Positions 1 through 5,556 of a DNA stretch of 5,556 nucleotides are shown here, piece by piece. A program made the translations under genes and the position numbers. Where the stretch lies: the NCBI GenBank assembly GCA_946481605.1, contig CAMLPA010000247.1, forward strand, positions 1 to 5,556. The letters are read 5' to 3'. Within the stretch, counting starts at the first letter, position 1. Each line of letters starts with the position of its first letter. The notes beneath the pieces are model-generated. The model worked only from the letters and a program-made list of their open reading frames with translations, was not told the origin of the DNA and searched no databases. Source of the stretch: an uncultured Flavihumibacter sp. GTDB lineage: Bacteria; Bacteroidota; Bacteroidia; Chitinophagales; Chitinophagaceae.

Positions 1-13
1 AGCCTCACCCCGC

Positions 14-34
14 CCCCTCTCCTGCAGAGAGGGG
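14..34. repeat. GC-rich hairpin, probable dispersed intergenic repeat
   Basis: CCCCTCTC (14-21) and GAGAGGGG (27-34) form a perfect 8-bp stem around the loop CTGCA. It is preceded by the C-rich stretch AGCCTCACCCCGCC at the window edge. Sequences of the form 'gcctcacccc...ccctctcc...ggagaggg' are familiar to me as dispersed intergenic elements in Bacteroidota genomes, so I take this as one copy or the end of one; that is memory, not a search. Neither strand has a T-tract directly after the stem, so a terminator is less likely. Confidence 0.45.
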
Positions 35-157
35 CAATGTTTGTCGTATTCGAGTAGTTATTGGGGCGTAGGGGGATTTGTGTTGAATGAATTTATTGCT
101 GAATATTAAGCGGCTTTTTAGCTGATTTTTTAAATAGGAGGAAGAACAATTTTCTTC

Positions 158-197
158 AATAAAAATAACGCGTACCTAAACTCAGGCACGCGTTATT
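158..197 (-). terminator. Rho-independent terminator (minus strand)
   Basis: The arms 164-177 and 184-197 pair over 14 positions around a 6-nt loop (178-183). Read on the minus strand, the RNA stem is AAUAACGCGUGCCU with AGGUACGCGUUAUU, in which the only non-Watson-Crick pair is a G-U wobble. On the plus strand the same position would be an A-C mismatch, which favours minus-strand function. The stem is followed on the minus strand by a U-rich tail (about UUUAUU) that extends the U's of the arm itself. The outer part of the stem is A/U-rich and the core is CGCG. It is the first good terminator after the TPR gene, whose stop lies about 300 nt upstream. Confidence 0.8.
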
Positions 198-292
198 ATT
201 TATTAGTATTGCAGAAACAATGTTCAGCGCATATACAAGAGCGTAATCTCCCTCTTCAAAACTTTTACTCTCCCAAATAATCAAGGCTCCGC

Positions 293-496
293 GCCGTTGC
301 GCCGTTGCGAGAAAAAAAATCTCTCTAAAATAAGCCACTCCAAACACAAACAACGTTGCGAGGCACGAAGCAGCACGAGAAAATAATCCCACCGAAACAA
401 TCGCTTCCCAAACACAAACAAGGCCTTGCGTCCTAGCTTCCTTGCGCTGCGCAGTGCAAAGCACAAAGCAGTTGCGTGAAAAAAAACGCGAGAAAA
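293..496. repeat. Degenerate composite intergenic repeat region
   Basis: This stretch directly follows the TPR stop codon and consists of diverged repeated motifs. CCAAACACAAACAA occurs perfectly twice (340-353 and 408-421), 68 nt apart. A motif of the form (C/T)(G/A)CGAGAAAA occurs three times (306-315, 374-383, 487-496), the first two copies again 68 nt apart, so at least two copies of a unit of about 68 nt are present plus a partial one. GCCGTTGC is tandemly duplicated (293-300, 301-308), and GTTGCG recurs at 355-360 and 471-476. Sequence between the motifs is poorly conserved. I do not recognise a named family; no transposase, and no flanking target duplication, is seen. Confidence 0.6.
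442..459. repeat. 18-nt near-perfect palindrome
   Basis: TTGCGCTGCGCAGTGCAA is its own reverse complement except for one symmetric pair (positions 446 and 455, a G-T wobble on the plus strand). The centre CTGCGCAG is a perfect palindrome. It lies within the repeat region, about 40 nt after the TPR stop codon. It could fold in RNA only by opening a small central loop, or be a dimeric protein-binding site; no function can be assigned. Confidence 0.5.
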
Positions 497-2206
497 TTAC
501 TTCCTCGAAGAAACAATCTCCATATCCGCCCACTGCCATGCCTTCCTGAAACGCTTATCCACAGCTTCTGCCTCCACATTCTTTCCTTGCCCCTTCAGGC
601 TATTGTACAACCCTTTCAACGCCCAGCCATTCTCCGGAAATGTAGCCAGGTCTTCAAGGTATACTTTCTCCGCTTCCGCGAAACGCCCTGCCTTCACCAG
701 CCAGTGTCCCAGGGAATGGCGCACGGAGAAGAACCAGTCTGGTGGTTCGGTATAGTTCAGGTTATCTTCAATAACAACGGCTTTTTTCAGCAACTCAAAA
801 GCGGGATCAAACTGGTGTTGCAATGCCAGCAATTCTGCTTCCAGTGTATATTCCGCGATCTGTGCCAGGTGTTGTGCGCTGTTCATGTCCCAGATGGAAA
901 GTTTTTCCATGGCGGGATCTTTCACGAGCACCTTTAACGCTTTCAGTTCCGACCGTGCGCTGTTCGTTTCCCCCTTAGCCGCATAGGCCATACCACGCGC
1001 ATAATGCCAGATAGCACGGGGATACAACAGACTTTCACCCGGCTGATCAAGTTTCAGAATATCCTCCCATTTTCCCAGGTGCACCAGCACATAATAGGGA
1101 ATGATGTAAAAATGTTGCACGCCAGTAAATTCAGCAAGGAATTTTTTGTCGGCTTTACGGGAAATCATCCATGCAGCGTCCAGTGCTTTTTTACTGCTCC
1201 CTTCAAAAAAAGCGCAGGCGGCCAGGAAATGAATATTGTGCGGGTAATATACCAGCGGCACCATGCCCTGCACCTTACACTGCGCGATATAGGAACTATC
1301 GGCAATTACGGCACGTTCATTCACCAATACACCTTTGTGGTATTCACCAGTTCTGATATAGGTATGAGAGGGCATGTGTACGAGGTGCGCCGCGGAGGGC
1401 ATGGTGCTTTCCAGTTTATCGGCATAAGGTGTGGCCTTCCCTGCTTCTTTGGAGGCTTCGGTAGCGTGGATATAATAGTGGATCGCACCGGGATGTTCTG
1501 GGTTGTTCCGAAGCATTTTTTCCAGCAGGGCGATGATCTCTGGTGTCCAGGGCTGGGGGGTGCCATCTTTCAGCCAGAGGTTCCAGGGGTGCAGGTTCAT
1601 GAGCGCGTCGGCCAGTAAAGTACCGATGGTGATATCGTTGGGAAAACGTTGGTGCGCCTCCCGCATTTTTTGCGCATAAGCTTCGTAGTAAGGTGTCATA
1701 TCTTTTTCTTCTTTCAAAGGAAACCTGGCGCGCATGGCATTGATGAGCGCCTGCTCCTGCCCGCTGGTATTTTCCACATATTTCAACGCATTGGCAATGG
1801 CAGCATTGATTTCGCCCAGACTGCTCGGATTTAAAGGTGCATTGTAATTTGGCCCGAGCACCAGCGCCAGCCCCCAATAAGCCATAGCGCAAGTAGAGTC
1901 ATACGAAAGCGCCGTTTGAAACGAACGGGCCGCTTCACCGTGGTTGAACCCGTAAGTGAGCGCCAGTCCCTGGTTGAAGTATTTCTGCGCCATCTTATTG
2001 TTTGTGGAAATTCTGTATTTGAGGTTGCCCAGGCCTTTCAGCAAAGGCGCTTTGCCTTTGAGCAAGGCCGTAGGATCAAAAGATGGCGCACAATAAATGT
2101 ACGTGCGGTTCCGGTTGTATTCCGCTTCGGGAATTTCATCATGCGCTTTCATCCTTGCAAAGACGAAAGCCACGAAGGCCGTTAATAAGACAATAAATGT
2201 TTTCAT
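497..2206 (-). CDS. Exported tetratricopeptide-repeat protein with His-rich motifs
   Basis: A 569-residue protein starting at ATG (2206) and ending in TAA. Residues 1 to about 17-21 form a Sec-type signal peptide (MKTF, then a hydrophobic run VLLTAFVAFVFA), with cleavage plausible after Ala17 or Ala21; there is no lipobox, so a soluble periplasmic protein is expected. TPR-like helix pairs are clearest at about 74-117 (AQKYFNQGLALTYGF...) and about 455-530 (ALQHQFDPAFELLKKAV, then GHWLVKAGRFAEAEKVY). The middle carries His-rich motifs: HPGAIHYYIHATE (238-250), HLVHMPSHTYIRTGEY (274-289) and YYPHNIHFL (320-328). This motif set recalls a widespread TPR family of unknown function, often annotated only by its repeats. 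TPRs usually serve as protein-binding scaffolds; the His clusters could bind a metal, which is inference. No Shine-Dalgarno precedes the start, as usual for Bacteroidota. A small ORF ends 18 nt upstream. No frameshift is seen. Confidence 0.9.
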   Translation of the reverse strand: MKTFIVLLTAFVAFVFARMKAHDEIPEAEYNRNRTYIYCAPSFDPTALLKGKAPLLKGLGNLKYRISTNNKMAQKYFNQGLALTYGFNHGEAARSFQTALSYDSTCAMAYWGLALVLGPNYNAPLNPSSLGEINAAIANALKYVENTSGQEQALINAMRARFPLKEEKDMTPYYEAYAQKMREAHQRFPNDITIGTLLADALMNLHPWNLWLKDGTPQPWTPEIIALLEKMLRNNPEHPGAIHYYIHATEASKEAGKATPYADKLESTMPSAAHLVHMPSHTYIRTGEYHKGVLVNERAVIADSSYIAQCKVQGMVPLVYYPHNIHFLAACAFFEGSSKKALDAAWMISRKADKKFLAEFTGVQHFYIIPYYVLVHLGKWEDILKLDQPGESLLYPRAIWHYARGMAYAAKGETNSARSELKALKVLVKDPAMEKLSIWDMNSAQHLAQIAEYTLEAELLALQHQFDPAFELLKKAVVIEDNLNYTEPPDWFFSVRHSLGHWLVKAGRFAEAEKVYLEDLATFPENGWALKGLYNSLKGQGKNVEAEAVDKRFRKAWQWADMEIVSSRK

Positions 2207-2224
2207 GACTGCTGGTTGTTTGTT

Positions 2225-2347
2225 TTATAAAATCGTTTCATCGTAAACCCCGTTAAAATCGGGCACAGGGAAATGGCATTGGAATACCTCCAGTATCCAT
2301 TTGTTGGACCTGCCCCCGAACAGGAGCAGCATAAAGTTGTTTTGCAT
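2225..2347 (-). CDS. Possible small protein or leader ORF, 40 codons
   Basis: An intact ORF from ATG (2347) to TAA, 40 codons, lying 18 nt upstream of the TPR gene in the same direction. It begins MQNNFMLLLFGG and ends in VYDETIL; the N-terminus is mildly hydrophobic (FMLLLF), too short for a sure membrane segment, followed by a basic and aromatic part (RSNKWILEVF). I do not recognise the product. An in-frame stop lies 18 nt upstream of the ATG, so it is not the tail of a longer frame. It sits between a promoter-like site and the TPR start, so it could be a genuine small protein, a regulatory leader peptide, an eroded gene remnant, or chance. In favour is its position and intact frame in what would otherwise be a 259-nt gap; against it is its short length and the lack of a recognisable ribosome site. 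Confidence 0.35.
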   Translation of the reverse strand: MQNNFMLLLFGGRSNKWILEVFQCHFPVPDFNGVYDETIL

Positions 2348-2372
2348 GGCTAAATGATTTGATTAGAAAACA

Positions 2373-2404
2373 CAAATTTCAGCCAGAAAGGAAGGGCAGA
2401 CAAT
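2373..2404 (-). promoter_or_regulatory. Candidate Bacteroidota-type promoter before the small ORF and TPR gene
   Basis: On the minus strand, ATTG (2404-2401) is followed by exactly 20 nt (2400-2381) and then GAAATTTG (2380-2373). The known Bacteroidota pattern is TTTG or TTG near -33 and TAnnTTTG near -7; here the -7 box has one mismatch, its first T. Transcription would start near 2366, about 20 nt before the small ORF and about 160 nt before the TPR start. The location downstream of the response-regulator stop fits an independent promoter for the TPR unit, but the match is imperfect. Confidence 0.35.
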
Positions 2405-2465
2405 CACCAAACGGTGTATATCCTTTGCCCGGATACGGGGATCATCTTGAGAAGTTGGGACGGGA

Positions 2466-3113
2466 TCAAACGATGCGCTGGTGAATAGCTTTGGCTACGG
2501 CTTCCGTGAGTGAGGCCACATGCAGCTTTTCATAAATCTTTTTTACATGGGAGCGGACGGTTTCATAACTGATGTGCAGTTCATCGGCAATCATCTTATA
2601 AGCAAGGCCATTTACAATACAAGTTAACACTTCTTTTTCACGGGGTGTAAGCTGGTAATCGGGCGATTGTTCCGGCTTTATGTGCTGCGGAATCTGCTGA
2701 AGTTTGCTGAGTACTTTTCTGGCAATGGAAGGACTCATGGGAGAACCGCCAAACTGCATTTCGTTGATGAACTCGACCAGTTTCGTATTAAGATGGTTCT
2801 TGAGGATATACCCGGAAGCGCCGGCACAGATGGAATCGAATACGCGGTCGTCGTCTTCAAAAACAGTTTGCATCAGAATCTGCACTTGCGGAAACGCGGT
2901 TTTTAATTGCTTCACGGCTTCTATGCCGGTCATACCGGGCATTTCAATGTCCATTAACACCACATCTGGATTCGTATCCCGCACCTCTTCGATACAATCG
3001 AGCACATGGCTGAAAGCACCGGCCACTTCAAACCCGGGCACAGTGGAAAGCAACATGGTAATGCTTTCGCGGATATTCTTGTTGTCGTCGAAAATGGTGA
3101 TTCTGAGTGGCAT
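2466..3113 (-). CDS. NarL/FixJ-family response regulator (receiver plus LuxR HTH)
   Basis: A 215-residue two-component response regulator and likely DNA-binding transcription factor. The receiver domain (about 3-120) shows the acidic pair Asp9-Asp10, the phosphoacceptor Asp55 in VVLMDIEMPGMTG, the switch Thr83 (in LMQTVFED), Tyr102 and the conserved Lys105 in GYILK. The LuxR-type helix-turn-helix (about 153-215) shows LTPREKEVL at 155-163 and the recognition region ISYETVRSHVKKIYEKL at 181-197. Length is normal for the family and no key residue is missing. I chose the ATG at 3113 because the receiver beta-strand begins directly there (MPLRITIFDD); the frame could be extended 14 codons to a TTG at 3155, but that extension has no domain match. 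It follows the sensor kinase by 43 nt, so the kinase is its expected phosphodonor. Targets are unknown; as a NarL-type protein it should bind DNA as a dimer once phosphorylated. Confidence 0.95.
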   Translation of the reverse strand: MPLRITIFDDNKNIRESITMLLSTVPGFEVAGAFSHVLDCIEEVRDTNPDVVLMDIEMPGMTGIEAVKQLKTAFPQVQILMQTVFEDDDRVFDSICAGASGYILKNHLNTKLVEFINEMQFGGSPMSPSIARKVLSKLQQIPQHIKPEQSPDYQLTPREKEVLTCIVNGLAYKMIADELHISYETVRSHVKKIYEKLHVASLTEAVAKAIHQRIV

Positions 3114-3117
3114 ACTG

Positions 3118-3149
3118 CAAAGTTTGTACTTTAAATGATAAATCACAAT
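3118..3149 (-). promoter_or_regulatory. Promoter-like site directly before the response regulator
   Basis: On the minus strand, ATTG (3149-3146) is followed by exactly 20 nt (3145-3126) and then AAACTTTG (3125-3118), one mismatch from the Bacteroidota -7 box TAnnTTTG and again at its first T. Transcription from here would begin at or within a few bases of the response-regulator ATG (3113), giving an almost leaderless message. Because the 43-nt gap and gene order already suggest co-transcription with the kinase, the site may be fortuitous. Confidence 0.22.
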
Positions 3150-3156
3150 CACCAAA

Positions 3157-5556
3157 TCAGGTGACGGGAAAACGAAGCCGAATAGTGGTTCCTCTACCCG
3201 GAGCGCTTTCGATCTCCAGTTTCCCTTTCATATCGGCGGCCCTCCGGCGCATATTGCGGAGTCCGTTCCCGGAAAGTGATTTCGGGCTGGCGGCGGCCAC
3301 TTTTTCCGGATCAAAGCCCGCACCATCATCTTTCACCATCAGGGTCACCCAGCCATTTCTCACCAGTACTTCCACGTTGATGCGTGCGGGACCCGCATAT
3401 TTCAACGCATTGTTCACCGCTTCTTTAAAGATGAGGTAGAAGTTCTTCCGTTGTTCCATTTCCAGGTTCAACTGGGCGAGACCCGGATCAGATTCCAGCG
3501 AAAAAACGATGTTCCTGGCCTGCAACAATGGCCGTGCGAAAGATTCCATCCTTTGCAGCATGGTGAACATATTGTCGTTCCTTGGGTTGATGGCCCACAC
3601 GATATCGTTCATTTCAGAAATCATTTCCCCGGAGGCAGCGCTTATCTTTCCCAAAGCGTCCTGCAAAGCCTCTTCCCTGCCCTGTTCACCATAAATCTTT
3701 GCCACCTGTGTGTAAACGGAAATACTGCTCAGGGTAGAACCCACATGATCGTGCAGGTCCTGGGCGATTTTATTCCGTATAGACTGCCGCTTGAGTATTT
3801 CGTTGATACGATACCGGTAGAAAGCGTAAATACCGGTGCCGATTGCCGCTACCAGGGCAAGCAGGAACCACCATTGTTTCCAGAACGGCGGAATCACTTC
3901 AATTTGCAGGATAGCTACATGCGGACTCCAGGCTCCTTTGGTGGCGGAAGCCCTTACTTTAAAAGTGTATTGCCCGCCTTCCAGGTTGGAATAGTTGGCA
4001 AAATTCCTGTTCCCAATAGCGATCCAGTCTTTATCGAAACCTTCCATTTTGTATTCATATTCCACGCCGTGGCAACGGAATTCAGGCGCGGAGAATTCAA
4101 TGGTAAAATAGTTCTGGTTGTACCTAATTGGGATATTGTTGTTTTGGAGCAGGTGGCTGAAAGACTGGTTGAATATCCTGAAATCGGTGAACCGTACCAT
4201 GGGTTCCATGTTTACGGAACGAACTTCTTTGGGCTGGAAGCGGATAAAAAAATTGGAACCGGGTAAATACATGGCGCCCTGCGCATCTTTGTAAATATGT
4301 CCGGTTACACCGCCGGATTTTTCCAGGTCAGGCAACAGGAAATTGGTGAACCTTTTCTCTTCAGGAGCATAACACAAGAGGTTTCCGTTCGCGATCATCC
4401 ATATATTTCCGGCAACATCGGTTTGCAGTCCTTCTAAAAGGTTTGCGGGCCCCGGAACATGCCTGAAGCTGTTTCGGGGTTTATCATAAAAATGTAACCC
4501 GCCACCATAGGTACTTACCCAAAGCGAACCGTTTCCGGTTTCCACCAAATCATAAATATGGTTGCTGTTCAATCCTGATCCATCGTTATCGGAATAATAG
4601 CTGAAAGCTTCCATGCTGTTCTTCCTGAATCCCAAACCTGCGCCTGCGGTTGCCATAAGTGTGGTACCTTCCGAACAACGGAACACCCTCCGGATAAGGT
4701 TATTGCGCAGGTCCCAGCGTTGTATCAACTGAACAGCAGAGTCTTTCCTCGAGTACCAGCTTTGTGTTATCAGATCGTAATAGGCTAGGTAGTGACCGTA
4801 AGGAACTACCACCAGGGCGGGATGCGCATTGATGGTATCCCGAAGCACGGAAACGATCCTGGATTCAATAATGTTGTGGACCACGGGATCATCCTCCGTA
4901 TTGGGCAGCAGGGAAACCGACTTTGATTGGGGATGGAAGCGGAAGAAAGAGAAATCTGTCCCCAGGTAGAAGCTGCCATCCACATCTTTGAAGAGTGCTG
5001 AAACCGCAAGTTTTCGTCCTTTATAGGTGATGGGAATATGTTCGAATCCGGTACCACTTTCAGTTTTACGGTACAGCCCATGACTGGTACCCACCCAAAG
5101 CGTATGGTCCTGGTCTTTCAGAAAAGCATATACTTTTCCATCCGTGGGCATGCCGGGCAGGAAATGCTGTATAAAATGCTGTTGTCCCGGATCGAAAGTA
5201 CTGATGCCTTTATTGGTTCCCAGCCATACCATCCCGTTCCGGTCTGTATAAATGCAATTCACCTGGTTGTGTGCCAGTGTTCCTTCCCGCGCGGGATCGT
5301 GCCGGTAGTTGAAGAAGTGTTTGGCAACAGGATCATAAATGGTGAGGCCTGTTTGTTTGCCCCCCATCCAGATACAGCCCTGCGCATCTTCGTTGAAAGC
5401 GATGATGTCATCACCGGGAAAAGTGCCAGGTGTTGATTTTTTTGGGAAAGCGGTTTCTATTCCTGTTCTGCCGTCGGTTTTGTACAACACATTGTCCCAG
5501 GACCCGAACCATGTTTGCCGGTTCCTGTCGTGGTAAATGGCGGTAACGGTTACATG
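3157..5556 (-). CDS. Two-component sensor histidine kinase with beta-propeller sensor, 5' end outside window
   Basis: The frame is open to the right edge, so 799 C-terminal residues are visible (numbered here from the edge). The GTG at 5490 is internal: the 22 codons before it read VTAIYHDRN..TWFGS, a propeller blade. About ten Reg_prop blades are visible (residues 2 to about 450), with typical motifs such as CIYTDRNGMVWLGTNKGI and LWVSTYGGGLHFYD; blades six and seven are degenerate. A Y_Y_Y domain follows (about 477-556), then one membrane span (about 562-581, WWFLLALVAAIGTGIYAFYRY) and a cytoplasmic HisKA_3 kinase: phosphoacceptor His602 in DLHDHVGSTL, N box EAVNNALKYA (Asn715, Asn716), G1 box DDGAGF (743-748), G2 box GNGLRNM (763-769). 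The N box has Tyr where KHA is usual. The propeller should lie in the periplasm and sense a ligand or partner, unknown here. No receiver or AraC domain is fused, unlike the hybrid sensors of Bacteroides; the separate NarL-type regulator follows at 43 nt. About 200 residues, including signal peptide and further blades, are probably missing. Confidence 0.95.
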   Translation of the reverse strand, partial: HVTVTAIYHDRNRQTWFGSWDNVLYKTDGRTGIETAFPKKSTPGTFPGDDIIAFNEDAQGCIWMGGKQTGLTIYDPVAKHFFNYRHDPAREGTLAHNQVNCIYTDRNGMVWLGTNKGISTFDPGQQHFIQHFLPGMPTDGKVYAFLKDQDHTLWVGTSHGLYRKTESGTGFEHIPITYKGRKLAVSALFKDVDGSFYLGTDFSFFRFHPQSKSVSLLPNTEDDPVVHNIIESRIVSVLRDTINAHPALVVVPYGHYLAYYDLITQSWYSRKDSAVQLIQRWDLRNNLIRRVFRCSEGTTLMATAGAGLGFRKNSMEAFSYYSDNDGSGLNSNHIYDLVETGNGSLWVSTYGGGLHFYDKPRNSFRHVPGPANLLEGLQTDVAGNIWMIANGNLLCYAPEEKRFTNFLLPDLEKSGGVTGHIYKDAQGAMYLPGSNFFIRFQPKEVRSVNMEPMVRFTDFRIFNQSFSHLLQNNNIPIRYNQNYFTIEFSAPEFRCHGVEYEYKMEGFDKDWIAIGNRNFANYSNLEGGQYTFKVRASATKGAWSPHVAILQIEVIPPFWKQWWFLLALVAAIGTGIYAFYRYRINEILKRQSIRNKIAQDLHDHVGSTLSSISVYTQVAKIYGEQGREEALQDALGKISAASGEMISEMNDIVWAINPRNDNMFTMLQRMESFARPLLQARNIVFSLESDPGLAQLNLEMEQRKNFYLIFKEAVNNALKYAGPARINVEVLVRNGWVTLMVKDDGAGFDPEKVAAASPKSLSGNGLRNMRRRAADMKGKLEIESAPGRGTTIRLRFPVT

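Larger units (their letters stand above)
1..496. other. Non-coding spacer downstream of the TPR gene
   Basis: No convincing gene lies in these 496 bases. The spacer holds, from left to right, a small GC-rich hairpin at the edge, an AT-rich stretch (about 36-157) in which I see nothing firm, a strong intrinsic terminator for minus-strand transcription, an AT-rich stretch (about 200-280) without recognisable content, and a degenerate repeat region that abuts the stop codon of the TPR gene. A minus-strand reading frame (156-539) crosses it, but it overlaps the TPR gene and its residues merely translate the repeats, so it is not annotated. No tRNA-like or rRNA-like sequence was noticed. Confidence 0.7.

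Noticed and set aside
293..496. CRISPR array
   Set aside because: The repeated motifs are short and diverged, without regular spacers between identical repeats, and no cas gene is present.
156..539. Minus-strand ORF of 127 codons spanning the left spacer
   Set aside because: It overlaps the end of the TPR gene in another frame, its composition is odd (many Phe, Cys, Ala) and follows the nucleotide repeats, and it ends within the terminator stem. It is most likely an accidental open frame.
1004..1618. Plus-strand ORF of 204 codons antisense to the TPR gene
   Set aside because: It is a shadow of the TPR gene on the opposite strand, with no domain resemblance and no promoter or start context.
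2225..2347. Small ORF as remnant of a YCII-like protein
   Set aside because: Only the first dozen residues (NNFMLLLFGG) faintly recall the N-terminus of such proteins; the rest does not fit, so no family was assigned.
2420..2442. Possible terminator after the response regulator (CCCG-GATA-CGGG)
   Set aside because: The stem is only 4 bp, any extension needs a bulge, and neither strand has a T-tract after it.
3114..3155. Upstream TTG start for the response regulator
   Set aside because: The extra 14 residues are outside the receiver fold, while the ATG at 3113 begins exactly at the first beta-strand.
3451..4266. Long plus-strand ORF of 271 codons antisense to the kinase
   Set aside because: It lies wholly inside the well-supported kinase gene, has no recognisable domain and reads as a shadow of that gene's codon use.

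Overview
The window looks like a chromosomal segment of a Bacteroidota bacterium, most likely of the Chitinophagaceae type. The clues are a sensor kinase with a periplasmic two-component-regulator beta-propeller and Y_Y_Y domain, the absence of Shine-Dalgarno sequences before starts, promoter-like sites of the Bacteroidota kind (TTG, about 20 nt, then something close to TAnnTTTG), and AT-rich spacers. The assignment to a family is inference. No mobile element, CRISPR array, rRNA or tRNA was seen.

Everything that looks genic lies on the minus strand, so transcription runs from the right edge to the left. At the right (3157-5556) is a sensor histidine kinase whose 5' end lies outside the window. 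It has about ten visible propeller blades, a Y_Y_Y domain, one membrane span, and a HisKA_3 plus HATPase_c core. After 43 nt comes a NarL/FixJ-type response regulator (2466-3113). The two form a classic adjacent sensor-regulator pair, probably one operon. A 352-nt space (2207-2465 plus context) then holds a weak promoter candidate and a 40-codon small ORF (2225-2347) that ends 18 nt before the next gene. That gene (497-2206) encodes an exported TPR protein of 569 residues with three conserved-looking histidine clusters.

The left 496 bases hold no convincing gene. They contain a degenerate GC/A-rich intergenic repeat directly after the TPR gene (about 293-496), a strong intrinsic terminator for minus-strand transcription (about 158-197), and a small hairpin of repeat-like character at the left edge (14-34).

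Functionally, the kinase probably senses an extracytoplasmic signal through the propeller, phosphorylates the regulator on Asp55, and the regulator changes transcription of unknown targets. The co-oriented TPR gene just downstream is a possible target or partner, but nothing in the sequence proves this. Most of the window is ordinary for this group. The points most worth a second look are the His-rich TPR protein, the unrecognised small ORF before it, and the repeat lying between the TPR gene and its terminator.
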